15,367 nucleotides of DNA from NCBI GenBank assembly GCA_025925615.1, contig JAICLN010000046.1, forward strand, positions 1 through 15,367, in the 5' to 3' direction. Made by a program: the position numbers and the translations under genes. Position 1 is the stretch's first letter. Every line of letters begins with the position of its first letter. The notes under the pieces were generated by a model. The model saw only the letters and a program-made list of their open reading frames with translations. It was not told the origin of the DNA and did no database searches. Source of the DNA: Actinomycetospora sp. (GTDB taxonomy: Bacteria > Actinomycetota > Actinomycetes > Mycobacteriales > Pseudonocardiaceae). Below are positions 7,221 through 14,179 of this stretch, piece after piece.

Positions 7221-7790
7221 TCACGACTCGGCCGGCACCCGTCGGAACCCGTTCTGCCGCGGGCACACGTGCCCGGCGGAGTCCAGGGGCTGGGTGCACA
7301 GCGGGCACAGGCGACGGCCGGCGCCGACGACCCGCTCCGCGCGGGTCGCGAAGGCGCGGGCCCGCTCCGGGGAGAGGAACACGCGCAGGGCGTCGGGGCC
7401 CTCGTCGGTGTCGTCGAGCACCACCGACTCGTCGACCTCCTCCTCGGTGACCGCCAGGAGCTCCACGACGACGCTGCTGGACTCGGCGTCCCAGCCCAGG
7501 CCCATCGTCCCGACGCGGAACTCCTCCTCGACGGGGACCTCCAGGGGGGAGGTGTCGACGTCGTTCTCCTCGGTGGCGTGCGGGACCTCGGCGCCGAAAC
7601 GGCGCGAGACCTCCTCCAGCAGTGTCCCGATACGCTCGGAGAGCACGGACACCTGCTGCTTCTCGAGCAGGACCGACACGCGGCGGGCCGATTCGGTGGC
7701 CTGGAGGTAGAACGAGCGGTCGCCCGGCTCGCCGACGGTCCCGGCGACGAACCGGTCCGGTTGGCGGAAGACGTGGATCACCCTGGGCAT
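7221..7790 (-). CDS. DUF3090 family protein
   Basis: 189 residues with the characteristic start MPRVIHVFRQPDRFVAGTVG and a body typical of DUF3090. The function is unknown. The C-terminus carries a likely zinc site: C162, C165 (CPLC), H174 and C176 (GHVCPRQNG), spaced like a small zinc ribbon. The family is nearly always encoded next to the SCO1664-type protein and the histidine phosphatase, as here, which suggests a shared pathway or complex. From memory it is equivalent to Rv2134c. The start is ATG at 7790, with a purine-rich GAGGGG only 2 nt upstream. Confidence 0.9.
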   Translation of the reverse strand: MPRVIHVFRQPDRFVAGTVGEPGDRSFYLQATESARRVSVLLEKQQVSVLSERIGTLLEEVSRRFGAEVPHATEENDVDTSPLEVPVEEEFRVGTMGLGWDAESSSVVVELLAVTEEEVDESVVLDDTDEGPDALRVFLSPERARAFATRAERVVGAGRRLCPLCTQPLDSAGHVCPRQNGFRRVPAES

Positions 7791-7821
7791 GGCCCCTCGA
7801 TCATGTCGTGCTGTTCGGGCC

Positions 7822-7840
7822 GGGAGCGCGCCGGGCTCCC
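7822..7840. other. Hairpin between histidine phosphatase and DUF3090 genes
   Basis: GGGAGC (7822-7827) and GCTCCC (7835-7840) form a 6-bp stem with a 7-nt loop in the 69-bp gap between two co-oriented genes. It could be an attenuator, an RNA-stability element or a partial terminator that adjusts downstream expression. It has no U tract, and short GC hairpins are common by chance in such DNA. Confidence 0.25.
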
Positions 7841-7859
7841 AGCGGGACTGGACTGGCGG

Positions 7860-8591
7860 TCAGTTTACGCCCGAGGACCCGCCGACCACCGCGTCGGAGC
7901 CGTCGTCGGTGACGTCCTCGCCGGCGGCCTGCTCGCCCTCGGGCTTCTCCTCGTCGGGCTTCGGGACCAGGGACGACAGGTCCCCGCCCGTGTCGTTGAC
8001 CCGCACGACGAAGGGACGGGTCGGCGTGTAGCTGATCACAGAGATCGAGCAGGGGTCGACCGAGATGCGCTGGAACGAGTCGAGGTGCAGCCCGAGGGCG
8101 TCCGCGATCACCGACTTGATCACGTCGCCGTGGCTGCAGACCACCCACAGCGCCTTCGGTCCGTGGTCCTCGGCGATCCGCGCGGCGTGCCGGCGGACGG
8201 CGGCGACGCTGCGGTGCTGCATCTGCGCGAGGCCCTCGCCGCCGGGGACCACCGCCGCGGACGGGTGGGCCTGGACGACCTTCCACAGGTCCTCCTTGCC
8301 CAGCTCGCCGAGCTTGCGGCCGGTCCAGTCGCCGTAGTCGACCTCCGAGAGGTCGTCCTCGACGTCCGCGGTCAGCCCGCGGGCCTCGAGCAGCGGGCCG
8401 ACGGTCTCCTCGCAGCGCTGCAGCGGGGAGCGGACGACCGCGACGAGCGGGAGCGCGGCGAGCCGGTCGACGAGGCCCTTCGCCTGGTCCCGGCCGTGGT
8501 CGTCGAGGCCGACCCCGGTCGAGCGGCCGGCCAGGACACCCGACACGTTCGCCGTCGAGCGACCGTGCCGCAGGAGGATCACCGTGGTCAC
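7860..8591 (-). CDS. Histidine phosphatase, MSMEG_4193-type phosphomutase
   Basis: 243 residues of the histidine phosphatase (phosphoglycerate-mutase-like) superfamily. The RHG motif LLRHGRS (6-12) carries the phospho-accepting H9. R54 and R59 lie in SPLQRCEET, E83 in SEVDYGDW, and the second histidine is H154 in CSHGD. After about residue 200 there is an acidic, low-complexity tail. Members of this subfamily are called putative phosphomutases, but acid-phosphatase-like activity is more likely. It sits 20 nt after uppP and upstream of DUF3090, matching the conserved actinobacterial order. I chose the GTG at 8591 because the family starts just before the ILLRHG strand; the open frame upstream lies antiparallel to uppP and is not coding. 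Confidence 0.9.
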   Translation of the reverse strand: MTTVILLRHGRSTANVSGVLAGRSTGVGLDDHGRDQAKGLVDRLAALPLVAVVRSPLQRCEETVGPLLEARGLTADVEDDLSEVDYGDWTGRKLGELGKEDLWKVVQAHPSAAVVPGGEGLAQMQHRSVAAVRRHAARIAEDHGPKALWVVCSHGDVIKSVIADALGLHLDSFQRISVDPCSISVISYTPTRPFVVRVNDTGGDLSSLVPKPDEEKPEGEQAAGEDVTDDGSDAVVGGSSGVN

Positions 8592-8611
8592 GTCCGCCAA
8601 CCCTAACCGCG

Positions 8612-9442
8612 TCAGACGGCGGCGATCATCCCGCCCGACACGGCGAGCAGCACCAGCAGGCCGAGGATGACCCGGTACCAGACGAACACGTAGACGGTGT
8701 GCTGCTCGACGTAGCGCAGCAGCCACGCGATCGAGGCGTAGCCGACGGCGAACGCGACGAGGGTGGCCACCACCATCTGGGCGGGCGAGGGCTGGGCGCC
8801 CGGGCCGGAGGTGTCGGCGATGTCGGGCAGCGAGAACAGCCCGGCCGCAGTGACCGCCGGGATCGCGAGCAGGAAGCTGAACCGCACCGCGGCGGGGCGC
8901 TGCAGGCCGAGGAACAGCCCGGCGGAGACCGTGCCGCCCGAGCGGGACACCCCGGGCAGCAGCGCGAGGGCCTGCGCGCAGCCCATGAGGACGCCGTCGC
9001 GCAGGGTCAGGTCCTCGACCGGGCGTCGCTGCCGGCCGTACTTCTCCGCGAGGCCGAGGACAACGCCGAACACGATCAGGGAGGTGCCGATGAGCCACAG
9101 GTTGCGGGCGGGCCCCTCGATCGCGTCCTTGAACAGCACGCCCAGGATGCTGATCGGGAGGGTGCCGATGATCACGTACCAGGCCAGGCGGTAGTCCAGG
9201 CCGCGGGCCTCCTTGTCGGCCACTCCCCTGACCCACGCCGTCAGCAGCCGCCAGATGTCCGGCCAGAAGTAGATGAGGACGGCGGCCTCGGTGCCCAGCT
9301 GGGTGACCGCGGTGAACGCGGCGCCCGCGTCGTTGTCGAAGAAGACCCCGGCGACGATCCGCAGGTGGGCCGAGGACGAGATCGGCAGGAACTCGGTCAA
9401 CCCCTGGACGAGTCCGAGGACGATCGCTTCCAACCAGCTCAT
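8612..9442 (-). CDS. uppP: Undecaprenyl-diphosphate phosphatase
   Basis: 276 residues, an integral membrane protein of the BacA/UppP family. It dephosphorylates undecaprenyl diphosphate to recycle the lipid carrier for peptidoglycan and other envelope polymers, and it is often linked to bacitracin resistance. Both signature regions are present: [10 protein letters not shown] (17-26) and PGVSRSGGT (163-171), with the catalytic Glu and Arg in these segments. About eight hydrophobic segments are visible. I chose ATG 9442 ([10 protein letters not shown]), the usual family start, over GTG 9448. It is the first gene of the minus-strand operon and is divergent from the aldo/keto reductase gene across about 108 bp. 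Confidence 0.95.
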   Translation of the reverse strand: MSWLEAIVLGLVQGLTEFLPISSSAHLRIVAGVFFDNDAGAAFTAVTQLGTEAAVLIYFWPDIWRLLTAWVRGVADKEARGLDYRLAWYVIIGTLPISILGVLFKDAIEGPARNLWLIGTSLIVFGVVLGLAEKYGRQRRPVEDLTLRDGVLMGCAQALALLPGVSRSGGTVSAGLFLGLQRPAAVRFSFLLAIPAVTAAGLFSLPDIADTSGPGAQPSPAQMVVATLVAFAVGYASIAWLLRYVEQHTVYVFVWYRVILGLLVLLAVSGGMIAAV

Positions 9443-9510
9443 CTGCACGGGTCCGGAACCGTAACGGATGACCGGAACGCCTGGCTCGACCGGCGGGGTC
9501 CGGCCCGTCG

Positions 9511-9523
9511 TGCACGGTGTGCA
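9511..9523. promoter_or_regulatory. Dyad TGCAC-GGT-GTGCA in divergent promoter region
   Basis: A 13-bp inverted repeat with a 3-nt centre, 28 nt before the aldo/keto reductase start and about 70 nt before uppP. It overlaps where the -35 region would fall for the candidate -10 at 9537-9542, a position suited to a transcription factor controlling the reductase gene. No family assignment is possible. Confidence 0.3.
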
Positions 9524-9536
9524 GGCCCGCGCCCCC

Positions 9537-9542
9537 TATCGT
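9537..9542 (+). promoter_or_regulatory. Candidate -10 box for leaderless aldo/keto reductase mRNA
   Basis: TATCGT fits the actinobacterial TAnnnT -10 pattern. Transcription would start about 7-9 nt downstream, essentially at the GTG start codon (9551). No Shine-Dalgarno sequence precedes that codon, which is consistent with a leaderless transcript, common in actinobacteria. No strong -35 hexamer is visible. Confidence 0.4.
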
Positions 9543-9550
9543 GACCGGCC

Positions 9551-10558
9551 GTGGAACAGCGACGCGTCGGCGCCAGCGGGCTGCGGGTCTCCCGTCTCGC
9601 GCTCGGCACGATGACCTGGGGTCGCGACACCGACGCCGACGAGGCCGGCGCGTCGCTGCTGGCCTTCCTCGACGCCGGCGGCACCTTCGTCGACACCGCC
9701 GACGTCTACGCCGACGGCGAGGCCGAGGCGATCCTCGGCGGCCTGTTCGCCGACGTCATCCCCCGCACCGAGGTCGTGCTCGCGACGAAGGCCGGGGCCC
9801 GCCGCGAGGACGGCCCCTTCGGCGGCGGGGCGTCCCGGTCCTCGCTGCTCGCCTCGCTCGACGCGTCGCTGGAGCGGATGGGCACCGACTACGTCGACCT
9901 CTGGCAGCTCCACGCCTGGGATCCCGACGTCCCGCTCGACGAGACCCTCTCCGCCGTCGACCTCGCCGTCTCCTCCGGCCGCGTCCGCTACGCCGGGGTC
10001 GCCAACTACGCCGGGTGGCAGCTCGCGGCGGCGGCCCGGTCGGCGGGCCTGCCGCTGGTGAGCGTGCAGTCCGAGTACTCGCTGCTCGACCGCGGCGTGG
10101 AGGACGAGGTGCTGCCCGCCGCGGCGTACCACGGCATGGGCCTGCTGCCCTGGGGCCCGCTCGGGCGCGGCGTGCTCACCGGCAAGTACCGCGACGGCAC
10201 GCCCCACGACTCCCGCGGCGCGTCCGCCCACCTCGGCACCTACGTCGGGCGGCACCGCACCGAGCGGGCGGCCCGGATCGTGCAGGCCGTCGTCACCGCC
10301 GCGCACGGGCTCGGGACCTCGCCGCTCGCCGTCGCGCTGGCGTGGGTCCGGGACCGGCCCGGGGTGATCGCCCCCGTGGTCGGGGCCCGGGACGGCGCCC
10401 AGCTGCTCGGGTCGCTCGCCGCCGAGGAACTGACGCTCCCGCCGGCGATCCGCGGGGCCCTCGACGACGTCTCCTCGGCCACCCTCGTGCCGGTCCCGAC
10501 GGGTGCGGCGGGCCCGGGCGGCGTGGCGCTCGACGACGATCCCGCCCCCTGGACGTAG
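9551..10558 (+). CDS. Aldo/keto reductase
   Basis: 335 residues of the aldo/keto reductase superfamily, an NADPH-dependent carbonyl reductase with a TIM-barrel fold. The catalytic tetrad is visible as D48 and Y53 (DTADVY), K80 (ATKAG) and H121 (LWQLHAWD). The N-terminal strand RVGASGLRVSRLALGTMTWG and the later GVANYAGWQ are typical of the YajO/voltage-gated K-channel beta-like branch. The physiological substrate is unknown. The start is GTG at 9551. It is followed 61 bp later by a small DUF5703 gene on the same strand. This reductase is a frequent neighbour of uppP in related genomes (general knowledge). Confidence 0.92.
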   Translation: MEQRRVGASGLRVSRLALGTMTWGRDTDADEAGASLLAFLDAGGTFVDTADVYADGEAEAILGGLFADVIPRTEVVLATKAGARREDGPFGGGASRSSLLASLDASLERMGTDYVDLWQLHAWDPDVPLDETLSAVDLAVSSGRVRYAGVANYAGWQLAAAARSAGLPLVSVQSEYSLLDRGVEDEVLPAAAYHGMGLLPWGPLGRGVLTGKYRDGTPHDSRGASAHLGTYVGRHRTERAARIVQAVVTAAHGLGTSPLAVALAWVRDRPGVIAPVVGARDGAQLLGSLAAEELTLPPAIRGALDDVSSATLVPVPTGAAGPGGVALDDDPAPWT

Positions 10559-10607
10559 TCCTGACGCGGGGGCCCCGACAACGTACGGTGGTTGCCGGAC
10601 AGCGACC

Positions 10608-10613
10608 AGGAGG
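10608..10613 (+). promoter_or_regulatory. Strong ribosome-binding site for DUF5703 gene
   Basis: AGGAGG lies 6 nt before the GTG at 10620. This decides that start over upstream in-frame codons, which would overlap the reductase gene. Confidence 0.75.
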
Positions 10614-10619
10614 TTGCCC

Positions 10620-10871
10620 GTGAGCGACGCGACGCGGCCCGTCCCCGCCGGACCGGCCCTCGAGCCCGGCGTGGTCGAGGGTGACTGGGAGTACCAGCCG
10701 GTCCGCCTGCCGCCGGACGTGACGCGGCTGGGCGCCATGACCGAGCTCGGACTGCGCTCGCAGTTCGGCGGCTGGGAGCTCGCGCGGACGCTGCTCTTCG
10801 CCGACGGGAGCCGCAAGGTCTGGCTGCGCCGGCGCCTCTCCCGCGCCTCGCTGGATCCGGTCGGCGTCTGA
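10620..10871 (+). CDS. Small DUF5703 family protein
   Basis: 83 residues beginning MSDATRPVPA. The core WEYQPVRLPPDVTR (about 23-36), followed by QFGGWELARTLLFADGSRKVWLRRR, is the conserved DUF5703 pattern of actinobacteria. The function is unknown. It has no membrane segment or signal peptide and is a compact, basic-ended soluble domain. The start is fixed by the AGGAGG ribosome site 6 nt upstream. It is probably co-transcribed with the reductase and converges on the quinone-oxidoreductase-like gene, with a dispersed repeat in the 94-bp gap. Confidence 0.85.
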   Translation: MSDATRPVPAGPALEPGVVEGDWEYQPVRLPPDVTRLGAMTELGLRSQFGGWELARTLLFADGSRKVWLRRRLSRASLDPVGV

Positions 10872-10893
10872 GCCCTCCCGTCAGAAGAGTCTC

Positions 10894-10943
10894 CCTATCG
10901 GCGTGCTCCCCCCAGCCGGACGTCCGGAACTCGGCGTTGATCA
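10894..10943. repeat. Bipartite dispersed repeat, copy 2 (intergenic)
   Basis: The 18-bp block CCTATCGGCGTGCTCCCC (10894-10911) and CTCGGCGTTGA (10930-10940) followed by TCA match copy 1 inside the VWA gene. The middle is 18 bp here against 26 bp there and is built around the perfect 12-bp palindrome CCGGACGTCCGG (10916-10927). It lies between the convergent DUF5703 and quinone-oxidoreductase-like genes, where the hairpin may act as a two-way terminator. Confidence 0.7.
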
Positions 10944-10965
10944 CTCGCCGGGGTCGCCGACCCGG

Positions 10966-11922
10966 TCAGGGCGTGACGACCACGCGCCCCGTCGTCGTAC
11001 GTGCCGCGATCGCGTCCAGGGCGTCGGGCAGGTCGGCCAGCGCGTACTCCGCCCCCACCAAGGGATCGATCTGCCGGGCCGCCCAGAGCGCCTCGAGTTC
11101 GCGCTGCCACGCCTCGACCAGCTCGGGCGCCCGCGTCCGGTAGGCCGCCCAGTGGACGCCGACGACGTCGTAGTTCTTCACGAGCGCGTGGTTCGTGGGC
11201 GCGTCCGCGATCCGGCCGCCGGCGAACCCGATCACGAGGATCCGGCCCTCCCAGGCGATCACCCGGCGGGAGGCGTCGAAGGTGTCGCCGCCGACCGGGT
11301 CGTAGACGACGTCGACACCACGCCCGCCGGTCAGCTCCTTCACGGCCGGGATCAGCGCGTCGGCTCCGCCGTCCAGGACGAGCACCTCGTGCGCGCCGAG
11401 CCGTCGGGCCACCTCGGCCTTCTCCGCCGACCCCACCGTGGCGATGACCCGGGCCCCCGCCGCGACGCCGAGCTGCACCGCGGCCGCGCCGACACCACCG
11501 GCGGCCGCGTGGACGAGCAACGTCTCCCCGGCCGACAGCGACGTCCGGTGGTGCAGCGCGCACCAGCCGGTCTGGTAGGCCACGAAGAAGCCGGAGGCCT
11601 GCGCCGCCGTCATGCCCTCGGGCCACGGGTGCCACGAGCCCAGGACCGCCTGCTCCGCGTACCCGCCGTGGGGCATCACCACCGGCCCGAACAGCCGCTC
11701 CCCGGTCGCGGGGTCCGTCCCCGCCACCTCCAGGCCCGGGGTGAACGGCAGCGGCGGCTTCTCCTGGTAGGTGCCGCGGCAGTAGAGGATGTCGGCGAAG
11801 TTCACCGACGCGGCCTCCACGGCGACCACGCGCTGCCCCTCACCCGCGACCGGGTCCGGCAGGTCCGCCAGCTCGAGCACCTCGCGCGGCTCCCCGAACC
11901 GCGGCACCGTCCAGCCCCGCAC
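10966..11922 (-). CDS. Quinone-oxidoreductase-like MDR protein (zinc-free)
   Basis: 318 residues of the medium-chain dehydrogenase/reductase superfamily, NADPH:quinone oxidoreductase type. The N-terminal catalytic domain contains VNFADILYCRGTYQ (40-53) and PGLEVAGTD (62-70). The Rossmann nucleotide-binding loop is HAAAGGVG (138-145). The structural and catalytic zinc cysteines and histidines of alcohol dehydrogenases are absent, as expected for this branch. The substrate may be a quinone or an enoyl compound, but this is not determinable here. I chose GTG 11922, 2 nt past the SDR stop, with GGAAGG 5-6 nt upstream within the SDR 3' end; the longer open frame upstream is not coding. It is the last gene of the M20-SDR operon. 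Confidence 0.9.
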   Translation of the reverse strand: MRGWTVPRFGEPREVLELADLPDPVAGEGQRVVAVEAASVNFADILYCRGTYQEKPPLPFTPGLEVAGTDPATGERLFGPVVMPHGGYAEQAVLGSWHPWPEGMTAAQASGFFVAYQTGWCALHHRTSLSAGETLLVHAAAGGVGAAAVQLGVAAGARVIATVGSAEKAEVARRLGAHEVLVLDGGADALIPAVKELTGGRGVDVVYDPVGGDTFDASRRVIAWEGRILVIGFAGGRIADAPTNHALVKNYDVVGVHWAAYRTRAPELVEAWQRELEALWAARQIDPLVGAEYALADLPDALDAIAARTTTGRVVVTP

Positions 11923-11924
11923 GC

Positions 11925-12695
11925 TCAGCCTTCCCAGGACAGGTCCGGCGGCGCGTCGCCGCCCTTGGGCCCCGGCACCCCGCGGAACCCGTACGGGCCG
12001 GGTTCGCGGCCGGGCTGGACGTACCAGCACTCCCCCGCGCCGCCGTCGGCGAGCATCCGCTCGACGGCGTCGGCGACGTCACCGGCCGAGAGCAGCGGGA
12101 AGCCCGCGAACTGGTCGCGCACGTGCGCGATGAGGGCGGTGTCGGCGAAGCCGGGGCACAGCGCCATCGCCCGGATGCCCTCCGGCGCGAGCGTCGCTGC
12201 GGCGGAGCGCACGTACCCCACGACGGCGTGCTTGGTGAGCGTGTAGATCGCGTCGCCGGGCAGCGGCACCAGGCCCGCCAGCGACGACGTCGTGATGATC
12301 GCGCCGCCGCCGGCGCGCCGGAGCGCGGGCACGGCCGCCGTCAGGCCGAAGACGACGTGGTCGACGTTCACCCCGACGACGCGGCGGTAGGCCGCGACAT
12401 CGAGGTCGGTGATCCCGGACTGCCCGCCGACCGACCCGGCGTTGAGGTGCACGACGTCGAGGCGCCCGCCCCAGGACTCGGCCTCGGAGACGGCGGCGGC
12501 CATCGCGGTCGGGGAGGTGACGTCGCAGGAGATCGCGAGACCCGACACGTCGTCGGCGACGGCCGCCGCGGCCACGGCGTCCCGGTCGACGACGGCGACC
12601 TTGGCCCCCGCCCCGGCGACCCGGCGGACGACCGCCTCGCCGATCCCCGAGGCGCCCCCGGTGACGAGGGCAACGGTGTTCTCCGTGATCAGCAC
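11925..12695 (-). CDS. Short-chain dehydrogenase/reductase
   Basis: 256 residues of the classical SDR family. The cofactor motif TGGASGIG is at 12-19, NAG at 85-87, the structural Asn N110, catalytic S138 (TTSSLAG) and YxxxK as Y151/K155 (YTLTK). An acidic D37 after the second strand favours NAD(H) over NADP(H). After about residue 228 there is a Gly/Pro-rich C-terminal tail. The substrate is unknown. The GTG start at 12695 overlaps the end of the M20 gene by 7 bp, and its stop lies 2 bp before the next start, so the three genes are tightly coupled. The open frame extending to 12986 lies inside the M20 gene and is not coding. Confidence 0.9.
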   Translation of the reverse strand: MLITENTVALVTGGASGIGEAVVRRVAGAGAKVAVVDRDAVAAAAVADDVSGLAISCDVTSPTAMAAAVSEAESWGGRLDVVHLNAGSVGGQSGITDLDVAAYRRVVGVNVDHVVFGLTAAVPALRRAGGGAIITTSSLAGLVPLPGDAIYTLTKHAVVGYVRSAAATLAPEGIRAMALCPGFADTALIAHVRDQFAGFPLLSAGDVADAVERMLADGGAGECWYVQPGREPGPYGFRGVPGPKGGDAPPDLSWEG

Positions 12696-14005
12696 GTCCG
12701 GAAGATCCTCTCGAGCACGCGGGTGCCGAACTGCAGCGCGTCGACGGGCACCCGCTCGTCGGTGCCGTGGAAGAGCGCGGTGAAGTCGAGGTCGGGCGGC
12801 AGGCGCAGCGGGGCGAACCCGAAGCAGCGCATGCCGAGCTTCTCGAAGGCCTTCGCGTCGGTGCCGCCGGACATCATGTAGGGCAGCGTGTGGCAGCCCG
12901 GGTCCTCGGCCTGCACCGCGGCGGTCATGGTGTCGACGAGGTCGCCGGAGAACTCCGTCTCGACGGCGGGCAGGTTCCGGATCCACTCCCGCTCGACGTC
13001 GGGCCCGAGGAGCTCGTCGAGCTCACGCTCGAACGCCTCCTGCCGGCCGGGCAGCACGCGGCAGTCCACGGTGGCCTCGGCGACGGCCGGGATGACGTTG
13101 GCCTTGTAGCCGGCCGAGAGCATCGTCGGGTTCGCGGTGTCGCGGGTGGTCGCGCCGACCACGCGGGCGACCCCGCCCAACTTCTGCACCGCTCCGTCGA
13201 GCGCGGCCGCCGAGTCGGTCGGGAACTCGATGCCGGTGAGCTCGGTGATCTCGGCGAAGAACCCCTGGACCGACTCGGTGAGCACCAGCGGGAAGCGGTG
13301 GCGGCCCAGCCGAGCGACCGCCTCGGCCAGGATCGTCACCGCGTTCTCGTCGTGGACCATCGAGCCGTGCCCGGGGCGCGAGCGCACCCGCAGCTTCATC
13401 CAGGCGATCGACTTCTCGGCGGTCATCACCGGGTAGACGCGCACGTCCTCGCCCAGGGTCACCGAGAACCCGCCGACCTCGCCGAGGGCCTCGGTGCACC
13501 CCGCGAACAGGTCCGGACGGTGCTCGGCCAGCCAGTGCGAGCCGTAGGCGCCGCCGGCCTCCTCGTCGGCGAGGAACGCGAAGACGAGGTCGCGCGGCGG
13601 CACGATGCCCTCGCGGCGGAACTGGCGCGCGAGCGCCAGGATCATCGCGTCCATGTCCTTCATGTCGACCGCGCCGCGCCCCCAGACGTAGCCGTCCCGC
13701 ACGGCGCCCGCGAGTGGGTGCACCGACCAGTCCTCGGCGGTGAACGGCACGACGTCGAGGTGGCCGTGCACGAGCAGCGGCGGCCGGCTCGGGTCGGCGC
13801 CCGCGAGCCGCGCGAACACGTTCTGCCGGCCCGGCGCCCCGGACTCCACGACCTCGGTCTCGTAGCCGACCTCGCGCAGCTTGGCGTCGACGTACGCGGC
13901 GGTCTCGGCCTCCCCGGTGGTGGTCTCGAGCTCGCCGGTGTTGCTGCTGTCGATCTGGATCAGCTCACTCGTGAGCTGCACGACCTCGTCCTCGGCGGCA
14001 CCCAT
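12689..14005 (-). CDS. M20 family metallopeptidase (ArgE/DapE/CPG2-like)
   Basis: 438 residues of the di-zinc M20 peptidase/deacylase family. Metal and catalytic residues are visible: H82 and D84 in HGHLDVV, D114 in WGRGAVDMKD, the catalytic pair E148-E149 in ADEEAGG, and H413 near the C-terminus (LFHGTDERVP). The lid/dimerisation domain lies about 190-320, with RSRPGHGSMVHDEN at 208-221. Members hydrolyse peptides, N-acyl amino acids or carbamates; the exact substrate is unknown. Its size and neighbourhood recall Rv2141c (from memory). I chose ATG 14005. The open frame reaching 15043 is antisense to the tRNA and GT-C gene and is rejected. It is first in a three-gene operon. Confidence 0.93.
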   Translation of the reverse strand: MGAAEDEVVQLTSELIQIDSSNTGELETTTGEAETAAYVDAKLREVGYETEVVESGAPGRQNVFARLAGADPSRPPLLVHGHLDVVPFTAEDWSVHPLAGAVRDGYVWGRGAVDMKDMDAMILALARQFRREGIVPPRDLVFAFLADEEAGGAYGSHWLAEHRPDLFAGCTEALGEVGGFSVTLGEDVRVYPVMTAEKSIAWMKLRVRSRPGHGSMVHDENAVTILAEAVARLGRHRFPLVLTESVQGFFAEITELTGIEFPTDSAAALDGAVQKLGGVARVVGATTRDTANPTMLSAGYKANVIPAVAEATVDCRVLPGRQEAFERELDELLGPDVEREWIRNLPAVETEFSGDLVDTMTAAVQAEDPGCHTLPYMMSGGTDAKAFEKLGMRCFGFAPLRLPPDLDFTALFHGTDERVPVDALQFGTRVLERIFRTC

Positions 14006-14064
14006 GACGGCGCATCCTGCCAGTCTCGGGAGCACCCCGTGTGATCGTCGGTGCGGGCGTCGCG

Positions 14065-14070
14065 TAAGCT
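14065..14070 (+). promoter_or_regulatory. Candidate -10 box for tRNA-Leu
   Basis: TAAGCT fits the TAnnnT consensus and lies 12 nt before the mature tRNA 5' end, a plausible spacing for a tRNA promoter. A weak -35-like TGATCG lies 17 nt upstream (14042-14047). Confidence 0.4.
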
Positions 14071-14082
14071 CTGTTCCTGCAG

Positions 14083-14166
14083 GTCCGAGTGGCGGAATGG
14101 CAGACGCGCTAGCTTGAGGTGCTAGTCCCCGAGTAGGGGGTGGGGGTTCAAGTCCCCCCTCGGACA
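14083..14166 (+). tRNA. tRNA-Leu (anticodon GAG)
   Basis: The acceptor stem pairs GTCCGAG (14083-14089) with CTCGGAC (14159-14165), followed by discriminator A. The anticodon stem is CTAGC/GCTAG around the loop TTGAGGT, giving anticodon GAG, which reads CUC and CUU. A long variable arm (TCCCC-GAGTA-GGGGG) makes it class II, as expected for leucine. The T arm has GGGGG-TTCAAGT-CCCCC. The 3' CCA is not encoded. The gene lies between the divergent M20 gene and the GT-C membrane protein. Confidence 0.97.
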
Positions 14167-14179
14167 CACTCTGGAGTGG

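Noticed and set aside
7860..9515. A 551-residue open frame extending the histidine phosphatase through uppP
   Set aside because: The upstream portion is another frame of uppP, and the phosphatase family begins right before the RHG motif.
10240..10944. Minus-strand open frame starting with MINAEFR inside the intergenic repeat
   Set aside because: It runs antisense through the DUF5703 and reductase genes and its translation is Arg/Ala-rich noise. The start merely reads the repeat element.
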